Source: an uncultured Pelagibacteraceae bacterium (lineage in GTDB: Bacteria > Pseudomonadota > Alphaproteobacteria > Pelagibacterales > Pelagibacteraceae). From it: a DNA stretch of 64,000 bases. The stretch covers positions 44,892 through 108,891 of the forward strand of contig CACJMW010000001.1 in assembly GCA_902594655.1 (NCBI GenBank). Reading direction: 5' to 3'. Numbering within the stretch: the stretch's first letter is position 1; each line of letters begins with the position of its first letter. The position numbers and the translations under genes are program-made. Of this stretch, positions 34,363 through 45,895 are shown piece after piece. The notes under the pieces are model-generated. The model saw only the letters and a program-made list of their open reading frames with translations, had not been told where the DNA came from and searched no databases.

Positions 34363-37020
34363 TTATTTTTTTAATTCAGCTTGAGCTGCAGCAAGTCTTG
34401 CTATTGGTACTCTATATGGTGAGCATGAAACATAATTGAGACCGATTTTTGAGCACAAATATATGCTTTTTGGATCTCCTCCATGCTCTCCACAGATACC
34501 AAGTTTAATATTCTTGTTTTGTTTTTTTCCTTTTTCAAATGCAATTTGAATCAAATCACCCACACCTTCGTCAATTGATACAAAAGGATCGATATCAAAA
34601 ATCTTATTTTCTATATAATCGTTTAAAAATTTACCACTATCATCCCTACTGATGCCAAAAGTAGTTTGGGTTAAATCGTTAGTGCCAAAACTAAAAAATT
34701 CTGCATGTTTAGCAATATCATCAGCTTTTATTGCTGCTCTTGGTAACTCAATCATAGTACCAACTAAAAAATCTATTTTTGTATTATGATCCTTTTGAAC
34801 ATTGCTTGCTGTTCTTATTACTAGATCTTTCATAATTTTTATTTCAGCTTCCGTTGATACTAAAGGAATCATTATTTCTGGAAACGCAGACTTTATTTTT
34901 TTTCTTTTCAATTCTATAAGTGCCTCAAATATTGCTCGACATTGCATTTCATAAATCTCTGGAAATGAAATCCCAAGCCTACAACCTCTGTGTCCTAACA
35001 TCGGATTCTGTTCATGAAGTTCTGTAATTCTCGACTCAATTTCATTTTTTGTTAAACTCAAAGATCCTGCCACTTCCTCTATTTCTTTTGAGCTTTTTGG
35101 TAAAAATTCATGTAATGGAGGATCTAATAATCTAACCGTGACTGGTAAGCCTTGCATAATTTTAAAGATTTCAAAAAAATCCTTTCTCTGATAGGGCAAC
35201 AATTTATCTAATGCATTTGCTCTATCTTCCCTAGATTTTGAAAGTATCATTTGTCTTACTGATAAAATTCTCTCTTCGTCAAAAAACATATGTTCAGTTC
35301 TACATAGTCCAATTCCTTCAGCGCCAAAGTCTCTTGCAATTTTGCTGTCAATTGGTGTCTCAGAATTTGATCTTACTTTTAATTTTCTATAGATATCTGC
35401 CCAGCCCATAATCTTTGAAAATTCACCTGAGATTTCAGGTTTAACTGTTTTTACCTCACCTTCAATTATTCTACCTGTTGATCCATCAATAGTAATTAAT
35501 TCACCTTCTTTAATAATTTGATTTTTTGTTTTAAAAGACTTGCTTTCATAATCTATTTCAATCTCGCTAGATCCTGAAACGCAGGGGCGGCCCATTCCTC
35601 TTGCTACAACCGCAGCATGACTTGTCATTCCTCCTCTTGCTGTGAGTATTCCTTTTGCTGCATGCATACCATGAATGTCCTCTGGCGATGTTTCAACTCT
35701 TACTAATATTGTATTTTGCATCATTGTATTTAATCTCTCTGCCTCATCTGATGTAAAAACAACTTTACCACTTGCGGCCCCAGGTGAGGCTGGCAAACCT
35801 TTGGCAATCACATGTATCTTTTCTTTTTCGTCTAGAGTTGGATGCAAAAGAGTGTCAAGTGAATTTGGATCTAGTCTTAAAACTGCTTCCCTTTTAGAAA
35901 TTAATTTCTCTCTTACCATGTCCACTGCAATCTTCACTGCTGATTTCGCAGTTCTTTTTCCAGATCTTGTTTGCAACATCCATAAAACTTTATTTTCAAC
36001 TGTAAATTCTACATCTTGCATATCTTTATAATGTTTTTCTAATTTAAATAAAATTTGTTCTAATTTTTTATAAACAAGAGGCATTACTTCTTCCATTGAT
36101 AATTGTTTTTCATTAGAATTTATTCTTGCTTTTTTTGTTATATGTTGAGGAGTCCTAGTTCCGGCAACCACATCCTCACCTTGAGCATTTAATAAATACT
36201 CTCCATAAATATCTTTGGAACCATCAGAAGGATTTCTTGTGAATACTACTCCAGTTGCGCAATCATTACCCATATTTCCAAATACCATTGATTGAACATT
36301 AACAGCCGTTCCCCAGTCAGAAGGAATTTTATTTAATTTTCTATAAATTTTTGCCCTATTACTTTCCCAAGACAGAAATACTGCATATATTGCTCCTATT
36401 AATTGGTTTTTAACATCTTGTGGGAATTCTTTTTTAGTTTTTTCTCTAACTAAATCTTTAAAATCTCTAATTAAATTATCCCAGTCAGTTTCGTCGAGAT
36501 CGGTATCAAGAAGTACTCCTTTTGTTAATTTATAATTTTCAATTAATTCTTCAAAATTATAACTTTCTACTCCTAAAACTACATTTGAATACATTTGAAT
36601 GAATCTTCTATAACTATCCTTGGCAAATCTCATATTGGATGTTTTTTTTGCAAGTGCAATTACAGTTTGATCGTTAAGACCTAAATTTAAAATTGTATCC
36701 ATCATTCCTGGCATAGAGACTCTTGCTCCAGATCTGACTGAAACTAATAAAGGATTTTTTAGATCACCAAATTTTTTTTTTGCCTCTTTTTCAATTAAAA
36801 TAAGTTCATTATTTATTTGCTTTATCAATTTTGTATTTAATTTTTTTTTATTTTTATAAAATAAATGGCATACCTCTGTAGAAATTGTAAAACCAGGTGG
36901 TACTGGCAATCCCAATCTTCCCATTTCTGCAAGATTTGCACCTTTTCCACCTAAAATATTTTTTGGATTTGTTAATTTTTTTGCTTCTTTAGATTTAAAA
37001 TTAAATATATGTTTTTTCAT
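34363..37020 (-). CDS. ppdK: Pyruvate, phosphate dikinase
   Basis: 885 residues, full length. N-terminal ATP-grasp domain opens KNILGGKGANLAEMGRLG; central swivelling domain holds the catalytic His in GGMTSHAAVVARGMGRPCVSG (about 455-475); C-terminal PEP/pyruvate TIM barrel ends GICGEHGGDPKSI with the catalytic Cys. It interconverts pyruvate and PEP with ATP and phosphate, replacing PEP synthase or pyruvate kinase. It starts 1 nt after the glyS stop, so it is in the glyQ-glyS transcript, a pairing also seen in other alphaproteobacteria. Confidence 0.97.
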   Translation of the reverse strand: MKKHIFNFKSKEAKKLTNPKNILGGKGANLAEMGRLGLPVPPGFTISTEVCHLFYKNKKKLNTKLIKQINNELILIEKEAKKKFGDLKNPLLVSVRSGARVSMPGMMDTILNLGLNDQTVIALAKKTSNMRFAKDSYRRFIQMYSNVVLGVESYNFEELIENYKLTKGVLLDTDLDETDWDNLIRDFKDLVREKTKKEFPQDVKNQLIGAIYAVFLSWESNRAKIYRKLNKIPSDWGTAVNVQSMVFGNMGNDCATGVVFTRNPSDGSKDIYGEYLLNAQGEDVVAGTRTPQHITKKARINSNEKQLSMEEVMPLVYKKLEQILFKLEKHYKDMQDVEFTVENKVLWMLQTRSGKRTAKSAVKIAVDMVREKLISKREAVLRLDPNSLDTLLHPTLDEKEKIHVIAKGLPASPGAASGKVVFTSDEAERLNTMMQNTILVRVETSPEDIHGMHAAKGILTARGGMTSHAAVVARGMGRPCVSGSSEIEIDYESKSFKTKNQIIKEGELITIDGSTGRIIEGEVKTVKPEISGEFSKIMGWADIYRKLKVRSNSETPIDSKIARDFGAEGIGLCRTEHMFFDEERILSVRQMILSKSREDRANALDKLLPYQRKDFFEIFKIMQGLPVTVRLLDPPLHEFLPKSSKEIEEVAGSLSLTKNEIESRITELHEQNPMLGHRGCRLGISFPEIYEMQCRAIFEALIELKRKKIKSAFPEIMIPLVSTEAEIKIMKDLVIRTASNVQKDHNTKIDFLVGTMIELPRAAIKADDIAKHAEFFSFGTNDLTQTTFGISRDDSGKFLNDYIENKIFDIDPFVSIDEGVGDLIQIAFEKGKKQNKNIKLGICGEHGGDPKSIYLCSKIGLNYVSCSPYRVPIARLAAAQAELKK

Positions 37021-39087
37021 CTAGCCTTCAATTTTTGAAAAATTAAAAAAATTATCAAAGCTTTTACACAACAAATTTAAAAGTTCCAGTCTGTTTTTTT
37101 TAATTGAATGATTTTCATCATTAACTTTGACGTTATCAAAAAACATATCAACATCGTGTTTAAATTTAAACAATTCTTTTAAATTATCTTCAAAATTGTC
37201 ATTTTTATCAATATTTAAAAAATATTTCTTTATTTCTTGGATTTTTTTGAAAAGATTTTTTTCAAAATCATTTTTAAATAAGCCAATATCAACGGAATTA
37301 GACAATTCTAATTTACTTTTATTTATTTCACTATTTAAAATACTTGATGAACGTTTATAAATTCCAACTACACTCTTCCCAAGTTCTTTTTTTATATTTC
37401 GATTTAACACTTCAGCTTTTCTGTAACCGTTATACAGTTCATCAATATCATTAGATAAAATTGAACTCTCAATAATATCTAATCTAATATCTTTTTCTTT
37501 AGAATAATTTTTTAATCTTTCTAAAATAAAGTAATTTATTTCTTTTAGAACTTTAGTAATATCAAACTCATAACCTTGCTCTTTATACAAGGTTAAAGAA
37601 TAATTAATTATACTTCTCAATTTAATTTGAATTTTATTTTCGATAATCAGCCTAACTAAAGCAATTGTATATCTTCTTAAAGCATACGGATCCCTTGAGC
37701 CGGTTGGTATTAAGTTAAGTCCAAAAAAACCAACTAAAGTATCAAGTTTATCACTTAATGACAGAGTAATACTATACATATTTTTTGGAACTCTACTATC
37801 AAGACCGCTAGGCAGGTAATGTTCAGAAATCGATTGACAAACTTCTTTTTCAAAACCTTGCGCCTCCGCAAAATGACCTCCCATCACACCTTGTAATTCA
37901 GGAAATTCTCCAACTAAATCTGATTTAAGATCGACTTTACAAATAGAAGCAGCAATTTCTATTTTTTCTTTACTAATCATTAATTCATCAGAAATTAAGG
38001 AACTCAAATTTTTTATTCTTTGTGTTTTATCAAAGTATGATCCAAGTCCTTTAAAAAAATTTATTTTTTTTAAATCTGTTAGTTGTTTAATTAAATTTTG
38101 AGATTTGTTTCTATTCCAAAAAAAATCTGCATCGTTTAATCTTGCTTCTATTACTCTCTCGTTCCCTAATTTCACATATCCTTTAAGATCTTTTGTATCT
38201 GAAACTACTAAAAAAAAATTGGTTAAGTTTTGTTTTTTATCGAATGTTGGAATATATTTCTGATGATTTTGCATAGTAATTATTAAAATTTCTTTTGGTA
38301 TCTTCAAAAATTTTTTATCAAATTGACATAAAATGATCTTGGGTTTTTCTACAATATTCGTAATTTCATCTAGTAAATTTTCTTTGAGGTTAATATATAA
38401 ATTATTATTTTTAGATATTTTATTTAACTCATTAAAAATGAATTGTTTTCTTTTTTCTTGATCAAGAATAATTTTTACTGAATTAAAATAATGCTTATAA
38501 GTTTTAAAATTATGAAAATTTTTTGTCTTTTCTTCAAAATCTTTGTCGACAAATGTATAATTTGATGCTTTTAAATGATAAAAATCAAAGTCAACTTTTT
38601 TTCCATCAAATATTGCTAAAATAGATTTTAAAGGTCTTCCCCAAAACATTTGGTTGTTTCCCCATTTCATTGATTTATTCCAGTTAATCTTATCTAAAAT
38701 TATAGGTAAGTTTTTGTTCAGCAAATCGTATGTTTTAAGCTTTTGTTTAGGCTTTTTGTAAAAATAGAACTCCCCTTTTTCAGTTGGTTTTAAATTTATT
38801 TGTGACTTGTTAATTTTATGAGATTTTAAAAATCCCTCCAATGCCTCTGATTTTGCATTTACTGAAGGTCCTTTAATTTCTAAAGACTCTTTTACAGCAT
38901 CTTTTGAAATATTTGAAAAACTTATTATAATTCTGTTAGGTGTGGAAAAAGATATAGTTGAACCCTTTTTCTTTAAATTATATTCCTCAAAAAAATTATT
39001 AAGTTCAAAAAATAATTCCTTCCTTGCATTAGTTTGAAGTTTTGGAGGAACTTCCTCACTAAAAAGTTCTAAAAAAAATTCTGACAT
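37021..39087 (-). CDS. glyS: Glycyl-tRNA synthetase beta subunit
   Basis: 688 residues. Opens FFLELFSEEVPPKLQTNARKE-type start (family: LLVEIGTEELPPK), mid region KWGNNQMFWGRPLKSILAI and GVMGGHFAEAQGF, then SITLSLSDKLDTLVGFF, all GlyS hallmarks. The lysine-rich tail is the tRNA-binding part. It forms the heterotetramer with GlyQ. The two genes are separated by one base. The protein is very lysine-rich, as expected from the AT-rich genome. Confidence 0.96.
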   Translation of the reverse strand: MSEFFLELFSEEVPPKLQTNARKELFFELNNFFEEYNLKKKGSTISFSTPNRIIISFSNISKDAVKESLEIKGPSVNAKSEALEGFLKSHKINKSQINLKPTEKGEFYFYKKPKQKLKTYDLLNKNLPIILDKINWNKSMKWGNNQMFWGRPLKSILAIFDGKKVDFDFYHLKASNYTFVDKDFEEKTKNFHNFKTYKHYFNSVKIILDQEKRKQFIFNELNKISKNNNLYINLKENLLDEITNIVEKPKIILCQFDKKFLKIPKEILIITMQNHQKYIPTFDKKQNLTNFFLVVSDTKDLKGYVKLGNERVIEARLNDADFFWNRNKSQNLIKQLTDLKKINFFKGLGSYFDKTQRIKNLSSLISDELMISKEKIEIAASICKVDLKSDLVGEFPELQGVMGGHFAEAQGFEKEVCQSISEHYLPSGLDSRVPKNMYSITLSLSDKLDTLVGFFGLNLIPTGSRDPYALRRYTIALVRLIIENKIQIKLRSIINYSLTLYKEQGYEFDITKVLKEINYFILERLKNYSKEKDIRLDIIESSILSNDIDELYNGYRKAEVLNRNIKKELGKSVVGIYKRSSSILNSEINKSKLELSNSVDIGLFKNDFEKNLFKKIQEIKKYFLNIDKNDNFEDNLKELFKFKHDVDMFFDNVKVNDENHSIKKNRLELLNLLCKSFDNFFNFSKIEG

Positions 39088-39088
39088 A

Positions 39089-39970
39089 TCAAACTTGTGT
39101 CTCTACCCAAACTTTTCCAATCATTTTTGTAAGTTCTCGGATTCTAGCTATATACTCAGCTCTTTGGGCAACACTTATAACTCCCCTTGAATCCAATATA
39201 TTAAATACATGACTAGCTTTTAAACACTGGTCATATGCGGGTAAAGAAAGTTTTTTTTCACTTAACGATATTGCCTCATTTTCTAACATGTCAAAAATTT
39301 TAAGTAAATTATCTGTATTAGCATGCTCAAAATTATAAGCAGAGAATTCTTTTTCTGATTGATGAAATACATCTTTATAATGTATACCATGATCATTCCA
39401 TTTTAATTCAAATACATTTTTTTTATTTTGTATAAACATACATAGCCTTTCAAGACCGTAAGTTATCTCTACAGAAACAGGATTGCATTCTATACCTGCC
39501 ATTTGTTGAAAGTATGTAAATTGAGTAATTTCCATTCCATCACACCAGACTTCCCATCCTAATCCTGCCGCACCTAATGTAGGACTTTCCCAGTCATCTT
39601 CTACAAATCTAATGTCGTGCTCCTCATGTTTTATTCCTAATGATATGAGGCTATTAAGAAATAATTTTTTTATATTATCGGGTGAGGGTTTAATTAAGAC
39701 TTGAAACTGATAGTAGTGTTGCAGTCTGTTAGGATTTTCTCCGTATCTTCCATCTGTTGGTCTTCTTGATGGCTGAACATATGCAGTTCTCCAAGGTTTT
39801 TTACCAAGAGATCTTAGAGTAGTGGCAGGATGAAAAGTTCCAGCACCAACTTCAAGGTCGTAAGGCTGCAATATCACACAACCTTGTTTACTCCAATATT
39901 TTTGCAAATTAAGAATTGCGTCCTGAAATGACAAAAAACCTTTTTTTAATTTTTTTTTTTTAAAGACCAT
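39089..39970 (-). CDS. glyQ: Glycyl-tRNA synthetase alpha subunit
   Basis: 293 residues. [53 protein letters not shown] (motif 2) and [17 protein letters not shown] (motif 3) are all classical GlyQ. A lysine-rich stretch of about 10 residues ([10 protein letters not shown]) precedes the domain; it lies in a 39940-39960 T-rich run, so an indel there would not be noticed. The gene overlaps the S49 peptidase gene by 11 bp. Confidence 0.97.
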   Translation of the reverse strand: MVFKKKKLKKGFLSFQDAILNLQKYWSKQGCVILQPYDLEVGAGTFHPATTLRSLGKKPWRTAYVQPSRRPTDGRYGENPNRLQHYYQFQVLIKPSPDNIKKLFLNSLISLGIKHEEHDIRFVEDDWESPTLGAAGLGWEVWCDGMEITQFTYFQQMAGIECNPVSVEITYGLERLCMFIQNKKNVFELKWNDHGIHYKDVFHQSEKEFSAYNFEHANTDNLLKIFDMLENEAISLSEKKLSLPAYDQCLKASHVFNILDSRGVISVAQRAEYIARIRELTKMIGKVWVETQV

Positions 39971-40775
39971 ATCTTTGCCAAATACTTCTTTCTTCTAAAA
40001 TGCTTGCAATTTTATCAACGCTTTCTTCTGAAGATGAAAGTTTTTTAGATATCCAACTTTTAGGTTTTTCAAATTTCCTTATTATAACATCTTTACCAAA
40101 TTTTTCTCTCAAAACTTGATTTATATTACCAATTTCATCTATTAACCCAAGTTCTTTAGCTTTTTTTCCAGACCAAAATTCTCCAGAAAATAATTCGATA
40201 CCAGAGTTTTTATTTAATTTATTTTTTCTACTTTTTTCAACAACATCTATAAAATCTTGATGTATTTCTAATTGTATTTTTTTCAACCTTTCAATATCTT
40301 CTGGCTTCTCTTCCATAAAAGGGTCTAGGGTACTTTTATTTCTGCCTGCTGTATAAACCCTTCTTTCTACTCCAATTTTTTTAATTAATTCTTTAAATCC
40401 AAATGATGAAAATATTACCCCAATTGATCCAATTATAGAGCTTTGATTTGCATATATTTCATCTCCTGCACATGAAATAAGATAACCTCCTGAGGCCGCA
40501 ACATCCTCTGCAAATACTATTACCTTTTTTTTATTTTCTTTTGCTTGTTCCCTTATAAAATTATAAATAAGGTGAGATTGAACTGGTGAGCCTCCAGGAG
40601 AGTTAACACTTATCGCAACAGCTGGGCTTTTTTTGATTGAGAAAGCTTTTTTAATTATTTCTTCTTGTCCCGAAAAGTCTAATCCTTGTCTGAATTTACC
40701 AGCATTGCCTATTACTCCACTCAATCTCAAGTGTGGGATTATTTTTTTTTTTTTGAAAACAGAAAACATATTCAT
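39960..40775 (-). CDS. S49-family serine protease (SppA/SohB type)
   Basis: 271 residues. [16 protein letters not shown] and the catalytic serine in [20 protein letters not shown] (about 104-123), [11 protein letters not shown], and [20 protein letters not shown] are S49 hallmarks; the lysine base is likely in [10 protein letters not shown]. These act on cleaved signal peptides or membrane proteins. No clear signal anchor is seen, so cytoplasmic or peripheral placement is possible. It is divergent from ispB with a 103-bp gap that holds no other gene. Confidence 0.92.
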   Translation of the reverse strand: MNMFSVFKKKKIIPHLRLSGVIGNAGKFRQGLDFSGQEEIIKKAFSIKKSPAVAISVNSPGGSPVQSHLIYNFIREQAKENKKKVIVFAEDVAASGGYLISCAGDEIYANQSSIIGSIGVIFSSFGFKELIKKIGVERRVYTAGRNKSTLDPFMEEKPEDIERLKKIQLEIHQDFIDVVEKSRKNKLNKNSGIELFSGEFWSGKKAKELGLIDEIGNINQVLREKFGKDVIIRKFEKPKSWISKKLSSSEESVDKIASILEERSIWQRYGL

Positions 40776-40878
40776 GCTTATTAGATTTTATTAATAATAT
40801 AAAGCTTACTTTTAGTTGAAGAAATTGGTGCGTCAATTGATAAGTATAATAAATCTGATTATATAATAACTTTAACAC

Positions 40879-41892
40879 ATGGGGTCAGTAATCAAATTAA
40901 ACAAAAAAATTAACAATTCTTACCTAGAATTGAAAAAGTCGGTAGAAGATAAGCTTGCTATGGTTGATGAAAAAATTGAAGAAAAACTCCAAAGCAATGT
41001 AGATTTGGTCAAAAAAATGTCATCATATCATCTAGATACTGGAGGTAAGAAATTGAGAGCTTTGATAACATTAAGTGCATCAAAGTTGTGTGGCTACTAC
41101 AAAGGATCAAGAGATGTAAATTTTGCAGCATGTGTTGAGTTAATCCATTCCGCCACCTTAATGCATGATGATGTTATTGATAATGGAGAAATAAGAAGGG
41201 GGAAAAAAACACTAAATAAAATTTGGGGAAATCAATCATCTATTTTGGTCGGTGATTATTTGCTGAGTCGTTGTTTTGAAATGATGGTGGAAGATGGTAA
41301 TTTAGAAATATTAAAACTTCTTTCCTCGACATCTGCACTAATATCTCAAGGTGAAATTTTACAATTACAACACAAGGGCGATGTTGATATGCTGGAAGAA
41401 ACATATTTAAAAATAATTTCAAATAAAACTGCAGCTTTATTTTTAGCCGCAGCCAAAATTGGTCCAATTATAACCAACATGGAAAATAAATTTAAAGATG
41501 CATTAGAGTCTTATGGTAAAAACTTAGGATTAACATTCCAGATTGCAGATGATACTCTAGACTACAATTCTGATTTAAAACTTTTTGGAAAAAATATTGG
41601 GAATGATTTTTTTGAGGGAAAAATTACTTTACCTATAATTTTATTATTCCAAAAAATAAATGAAAGCGAAAAACAGCTCATCAAAGATTTATTCCTAAAA
41701 GATGAAAGAACTGAGAATGATCTAAATAAAGTTTTAGAATTAATGAAGAATAAAAATATAATTAATGAGTGTTATAAAAAAGCCGAGCATTATATAAATC
41801 TTGCATCAAATTCATTGAATATTTTTCAAAATAGTAATGAAAAAGATATTCTAAGAAATTTAACCACATTTTCTCTAGAACGAAATTTTTAA
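40879..41892 (+). CDS. ispB: Trans-polyprenyl diphosphate synthase, octaprenyl type
   Basis: 337 residues. First aspartate-rich motif HSATLMHDDVIDNGEIRRGK (about 92-111), second QIADDTLDYNSD at about 221, and GGKKLRALITLSASKLCGY near 55 are IspB/long-chain prenyltransferase features. It makes the ubiquinone side chain from FPP and IPP. The ATG at 40879 lies only 11 nt after a TATAAT (40862-40867), so the message may be nearly leaderless. The stop overlaps the convergent pdxH by 4 bp. Confidence 0.93.
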   Translation: MGSVIKLNKKINNSYLELKKSVEDKLAMVDEKIEEKLQSNVDLVKKMSSYHLDTGGKKLRALITLSASKLCGYYKGSRDVNFAACVELIHSATLMHDDVIDNGEIRRGKKTLNKIWGNQSSILVGDYLLSRCFEMMVEDGNLEILKLLSSTSALISQGEILQLQHKGDVDMLEETYLKIISNKTAALFLAAAKIGPIITNMENKFKDALESYGKNLGLTFQIADDTLDYNSDLKLFGKNIGNDFFEGKITLPIILLFQKINESEKQLIKDLFLKDERTENDLNKVLELMKNKNIINECYKKAEHYINLASNSLNIFQNSNEKDILRNLTTFSLERNF

Positions 41893-42512
41893 GGATATAA
41901 AATTTGTTTTTTCCAAGAGTTTGAAACTTTGGAATATTCTAATCTTTGGTGCAACCTTCCTTCTACATCTTTCCAAAACTCTATTCTATTAGGAGATAGC
42001 AAAAATCCTGACCAGTGTTTTGGTCTTGGTACATTATTTTGATCTGAAAACTTATTTTTATATTCATTAACTTTATTTAAAAAAGAATCTCTTGTTTCCA
42101 TTGGCTTTGATTGATTAGAAGACCAGGCACCAATTTTACTGAGGTAAGGTCTTGAATAAAAATATTGATCGGCCTCTTGATCGGTTATTAATGAAATTTC
42201 TCCCGAAATTCTAACTTGCCTTAATAAAGACTTCCAATGAAAACACATAGATGCTTTTGGTATTTTTTTTAAATCTTTTCCTTTTTTGCTATTTAAGTTA
42301 GTAAAAAAAATAAAACCATTATTACTAAACTCTTTTAATAGAACCATTCTAACATCAGGCTGATTAGATTCGTTTACAGTTGCTAGCGCAACAGCATTTG
42401 GATCATTAATTTCATTTTTTTCTGCTTCAGACATCCATACTTTAAAAAGAGCATAAGGATCGTCTTCATTCATAAAACAAACATCCAAACCTAAATTATT
42501 TTTTTTATTCAT
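41889..42512 (-). CDS. pdxH: Pyridoxamine 5'-phosphate oxidase
   Basis: 207 residues. [21 protein letters not shown] and [16 protein letters not shown] bind [12 protein letters not shown] and a C-terminal [19 protein letters not shown].. with WKKQILYP are the family markers. It oxidises PNP/PMP to pyridoxal phosphate with FMN. It is divergent from aroC with a gap of 33 bp and converges with ispB. Confidence 0.96.
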   Translation of the reverse strand: MNKKNNLGLDVCFMNEDDPYALFKVWMSEAEKNEINDPNAVALATVNESNQPDVRMVLLKEFSNNGFIFFTNLNSKKGKDLKKIPKASMCFHWKSLLRQVRISGEISLITDQEADQYFYSRPYLSKIGAWSSNQSKPMETRDSFLNKVNEYKNKFSDQNNVPRPKHWSGFLLSPNRIEFWKDVEGRLHQRLEYSKVSNSWKKQILYP

Positions 42513-42545
42513 AATTTTGACAAATTAAACTATATAACAGATATA

Positions 42546-43631
42546 ATGTCATTTAATACTTTTGGAAAGTTTTTTAGATTTACCACCTGGGGCGAGTCTC
42601 ATGGGCCAGCTATTGGGTGTATTATAGATGGTTGTCCACCAAATATAGAAATCAAAACTGAAGATATCCAAAAAGAATTAAATAAAAGAAAACCAGGTCA
42701 AAGTAAATTTGTAACTCAGAGAAAAGAAAAAGACTTGGTTCAAATTATGTCTGGTGTCTTTGAGGGAAAAACAACGGGTACACCAATTTCATTAATTATT
42801 AACAATGAGGATCAAAAATCTAGAGACTACGAAACAATTAAATCTAAATTCAGACCAGGTCATGCCGACTATACATACTTTATGAAATATGGAATAAGAG
42901 ATTATAGAGGTGGTGGAAGACAATCAGCTAGGGAAACTGCAGCTAGAGTTGCTGCTGGTGCAGTTGCAAAAAAAGTTTTAGAAAATAAGATTGGAAAAAA
43001 ATATAAAGTAATTGGAGCTGTCACTCAAATTGGGATGTTGGGAGCTAATCCTAATAATTGGAACGATGAGTTTATAGGTAAAAATTCTTTTTTTTGTCCA
43101 GATAAAAAAATTTTAAAACTTTGGGAAAAATACCTTTTAGCAATTAGAAAAGCGGGCTCATCTTGCGGAGCAGTTATTGAGGTAAGAGCGAAAGGAGTGC
43201 CAATTGGTTTAGGAGCGCCCATTTACTCAAAATTAGACATGGATATTGCATCTGCAATGATGAGTATTAATGCAGTTAAAGGGGTAAACATTGGATCGGG
43301 AATGAGTTCTGCAAAATTAACTGGTGAGGAAAATTCAGACGAAATTTTTAAGAAAGGAAAAAAAACAGTTTTTAAAACTAATAATGCGGGTGGAATTTTA
43401 GGAGGTATATCAACTGGACAGGATATAATTGTTTCATTTGCCGTAAAACCTACTTCATCTATTCTCAAAGAAAGAAAAACTATAGATAAAAAAGGTAAAA
43501 ACACATTTATTTCAGTTAAGGGCAGGCATGATCCTTGTGTTGGTATTCGCGCAGTACCCATTGGAGAAGCAATGATGCATTGTGTATTATTAGACCACTA
43601 CCTTATGAATAAGGCTCAGTGCGGAAGTTAA
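42546..43631 (+). CDS. aroC: Chorismate synthase
   Basis: 361 residues, starts [20 protein letters not shown] as expected. Signature motifs [34 protein letters not shown], and [12 protein letters not shown] near the C-terminus, plus FMN-binding [10 protein letters not shown]. It converts EPSP to chorismate with reduced FMN. A TTGACA lies in the intergenic spacer at 42517-42522, but its spacing to the ATG is too short for normal initiation. It overlaps the convergent dxs by 4 bp. Confidence 0.97.
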   Translation: MSFNTFGKFFRFTTWGESHGPAIGCIIDGCPPNIEIKTEDIQKELNKRKPGQSKFVTQRKEKDLVQIMSGVFEGKTTGTPISLIINNEDQKSRDYETIKSKFRPGHADYTYFMKYGIRDYRGGGRQSARETAARVAAGAVAKKVLENKIGKKYKVIGAVTQIGMLGANPNNWNDEFIGKNSFFCPDKKILKLWEKYLLAIRKAGSSCGAVIEVRAKGVPIGLGAPIYSKLDMDIASAMMSINAVKGVNIGSGMSSAKLTGEENSDEIFKKGKKTVFKTNNAGGILGGISTGQDIIVSFAVKPTSSILKERKTIDKKGKNTFISVKGRHDPCVGIRAVPIGEAMMHCVLLDHYLMNKAQCGS

Positions 43632-45538
43632 TTAGTCTTCTTCAATATTATTTTTGAATTTAATGTATCTATAACTTTATTTTCTATAGATAAGGAGTCT
43701 AATCCGGCAATTTTATACATTTTTTCAGGTTTATCATGATCAATAAATATATCTGGCAAAACCATAGATCTAAATTTACTTTCTTTATCTAATAAATTTT
43801 TTTCGTTTAGAAAATGATTAACATGAGATCCAAAACCACCTATGGAACCTTCCTCTATGGTAATTATTACATCATGATTTGTTGCAATTTGCCACAATGA
43901 ATTTTCATCCAAAGGTTTTGCGAACCGTGCGTCAAATACAGTGGGAAAAATTCCTTTTTTTGACAAATTTTTTTCTGCAATTAAACATTCGTTTAGTCTT
44001 GCTCCAAAATTTATTAACGCTACCTGTTTACCTTCTTTAATAAATCTTCCTTTGCCTATAACTAATTTTTCATCCTCTTTAGGTAATTCTACTCCAATTC
44101 CATTTCCTCTAGGGTATCTGAATGCAGATGGTCTATCATTAATTTGAACAGACGTATTGATCATTTTAATAAGTTCAGATTCATCGCTGGCTGCCATAAC
44201 AATAAAATTTGGCAGAGTTGACAAATATGTAACATCAAATGAACCAGCGTGGGTTGGTCCGTCTGCACCCACAAGTCCAGCTCTATCTATTGCAAATCTT
44301 ACAGGGAGTGATTGTATTGCAATATCGTGAACTACTTGATCATAGGCTCTTTGTAAAAAAGTTGAATAAATCGCTGCAAAAGGTTTATATCCCTGTGTTG
44401 CTAAACCGCCAGAAAAGGTTACCGCATGCTGTTCTGCTATTCCAACATCATACATTCTATCAGGAAACTTTTCAGCAAAGAGGTCCATTCCAGTACCACC
44501 TGGCATTGCTGCTGTAACTCCTACAATTTTACTATCTTTTTCAGCATGTTTGATTAATGTTTTGGCAAATACTTTTGTGTAAGAAGGAGCTAAATTTTTA
44601 CCTTTTTCTTGTTGGCCTGTTAATACGTTAAACTTTGCAACTCCATGATATTTATCTGAGGATTTTTCAGCAAATTCATATCCTTTACCTTTCTCAGTTT
44701 TAATATGAATTAATATTGGTCCATCATATTTCATCTTTTTCGCGTTTTCTAAAACAGAAGTTAGTACATCCATGTCATGACCATCTATTGGTCCAACATA
44801 ATAGAAGCCAAGAGAATTAAATAGAGTACCGCCAGTAACTGCAGATCTAAAAAAATCTTCCGCTTTTCCAGCTTTTTTCATAAATCGTTTTGAAAATGAT
44901 GAAATAACTAATTTAATTGTTTCTCTTAAACTAAAATAAATTTTACCAGATAATATTTTAGCTAAATAAGTTCTTAAGGCTCCAACTGGTTTTGCTATAG
45001 ACATATCATTATCATTTAAAATAACAATCATTTTAGTTTTAGAAGTTCCAGCATTATTCATCGCTTCGTATGCCATTCCAGCACTTAAAGCACCGTCTCC
45101 AATAACAGCTATTACATCTTCAGATTTATTTGAAAGTTTATTTGCAGTTGCAATCCCTAATGCTGCAGAAATAGATGTTGAACTATGAGCGGCTCCAAAT
45201 GGATCATATTCACTCTCATCTCTTTTAGTAAAGCCAGATAGTCCACCTCCTGTTCTTAAAGTCTCTATTTTATCTTTTCTTCCGGTTAATATTTTATGAG
45301 GATATGATTGGTGGCCAACATCCCAAATTATCTTATCTTTTGGAGTGTTAAAAATATAATGAAGAGCTACAGTTAGCTCAACAACTCCTAGGCCGGCTCC
45401 TAGATGTCCTCCAGTTTTAGATACTGCTTCTATCATTTTTTCTCTAATCTCTTTTGAAAGAGTTTTTAAATCTGAGTTTGATAATTTTTTTAAATCAGAG
45501 GGAAAATCGATATTATCTAAAATCTTATAATCTGACAT
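43628..45538 (-). CDS. dxs: 1-deoxy-D-xylulose-5-phosphate synthase
   Basis: 636 residues. TPP motif [18 protein letters not shown] (GDG...N) at about 145-162, first domain [14 protein letters not shown], and second domain [21 protein letters not shown] (catalytic Glu), then [15 protein letters not shown]. It condenses pyruvate and GAP in the MEP isoprenoid pathway. ispA and xseB precede it on the same strand (xseB-ispA-dxs), the usual order in proteobacteria. Confidence 0.97.
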   Translation of the reverse strand: MSDYKILDNIDFPSDLKKLSNSDLKTLSKEIREKMIEAVSKTGGHLGAGLGVVELTVALHYIFNTPKDKIIWDVGHQSYPHKILTGRKDKIETLRTGGGLSGFTKRDESEYDPFGAAHSSTSISAALGIATANKLSNKSEDVIAVIGDGALSAGMAYEAMNNAGTSKTKMIVILNDNDMSIAKPVGALRTYLAKILSGKIYFSLRETIKLVISSFSKRFMKKAGKAEDFFRSAVTGGTLFNSLGFYYVGPIDGHDMDVLTSVLENAKKMKYDGPILIHIKTEKGKGYEFAEKSSDKYHGVAKFNVLTGQQEKGKNLAPSYTKVFAKTLIKHAEKDSKIVGVTAAMPGGTGMDLFAEKFPDRMYDVGIAEQHAVTFSGGLATQGYKPFAAIYSTFLQRAYDQVVHDIAIQSLPVRFAIDRAGLVGADGPTHAGSFDVTYLSTLPNFIVMAASDESELIKMINTSVQINDRPSAFRYPRGNGIGVELPKEDEKLVIGKGRFIKEGKQVALINFGARLNECLIAEKNLSKKGIFPTVFDARFAKPLDENSLWQIATNHDVIITIEEGSIGGFGSHVNHFLNEKNLLDKESKFRSMVLPDIFIDHDKPEKMYKIAGLDSLSIENKVIDTLNSKIILKKTN

Positions 45539-45895
45539 TTATTTTTTTCTTTTCATGATAAAATTTATTGTTTCTCTTAAATCATTTGCCTTTAAGTTAT
45601 GCGAATTTAATTTTATAAAAATATTTTGTTTTAACTTAATAGCATATTTAACTGCATTTTCGTATCCAAGTAAACTAATTATAGTGGCTTTACCTTTTTT
45701 AATATCTTTTTTTGTTTTTTTTCCAGCAAGTTTTGTTTTTCCTTTAAAATCAATTAAATCATCAATTATTTGAAATAATAATCCTATGTCTTTTCCTATT
45801 TGCGAAAAATTATTAAGATCTTTTTTATTTTTTTTAATCAATAATGGAGCTACACAACAAAATTCAAATAATTTACCTGTTTTTTTAAGCTCCAT
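45539..45895 (-). pseudogene. ispA: IspA, C-terminal segment (frame-split)
   Basis: 118 residues of farnesyl diphosphate synthase. FEFCCVAPLLIK and GLLFQIIDDLIDFKGKT with the second Asp-rich motif (DDLID) define the family. Upstream continuity needs one A fewer in the A12 run (T-run 45920-45931): YEKKKVSLQKILSMELKKTG. The ATG at 45895 is an internal Met. Enzyme role: condensation of IPP with DMAPP/GPP to FPP for ispB and undecaprenyl lipids, so a working copy is needed. Confidence 0.85.

Noticed and set aside
39940..39960. Frameshift at the lysine-rich start of glyQ
   Set aside because: The T-run is long, but the reading frame enters the conserved domain correctly and the extra N-terminal lysines give no test of an indel.
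42517..42547. Consensus TTGACA/TATAAT promoter for aroC
   Set aside because: The TATAAT covers the aroC ATG with 19-nt spacing, so transcription would start inside the gene. Probably chance in AT-rich DNA.
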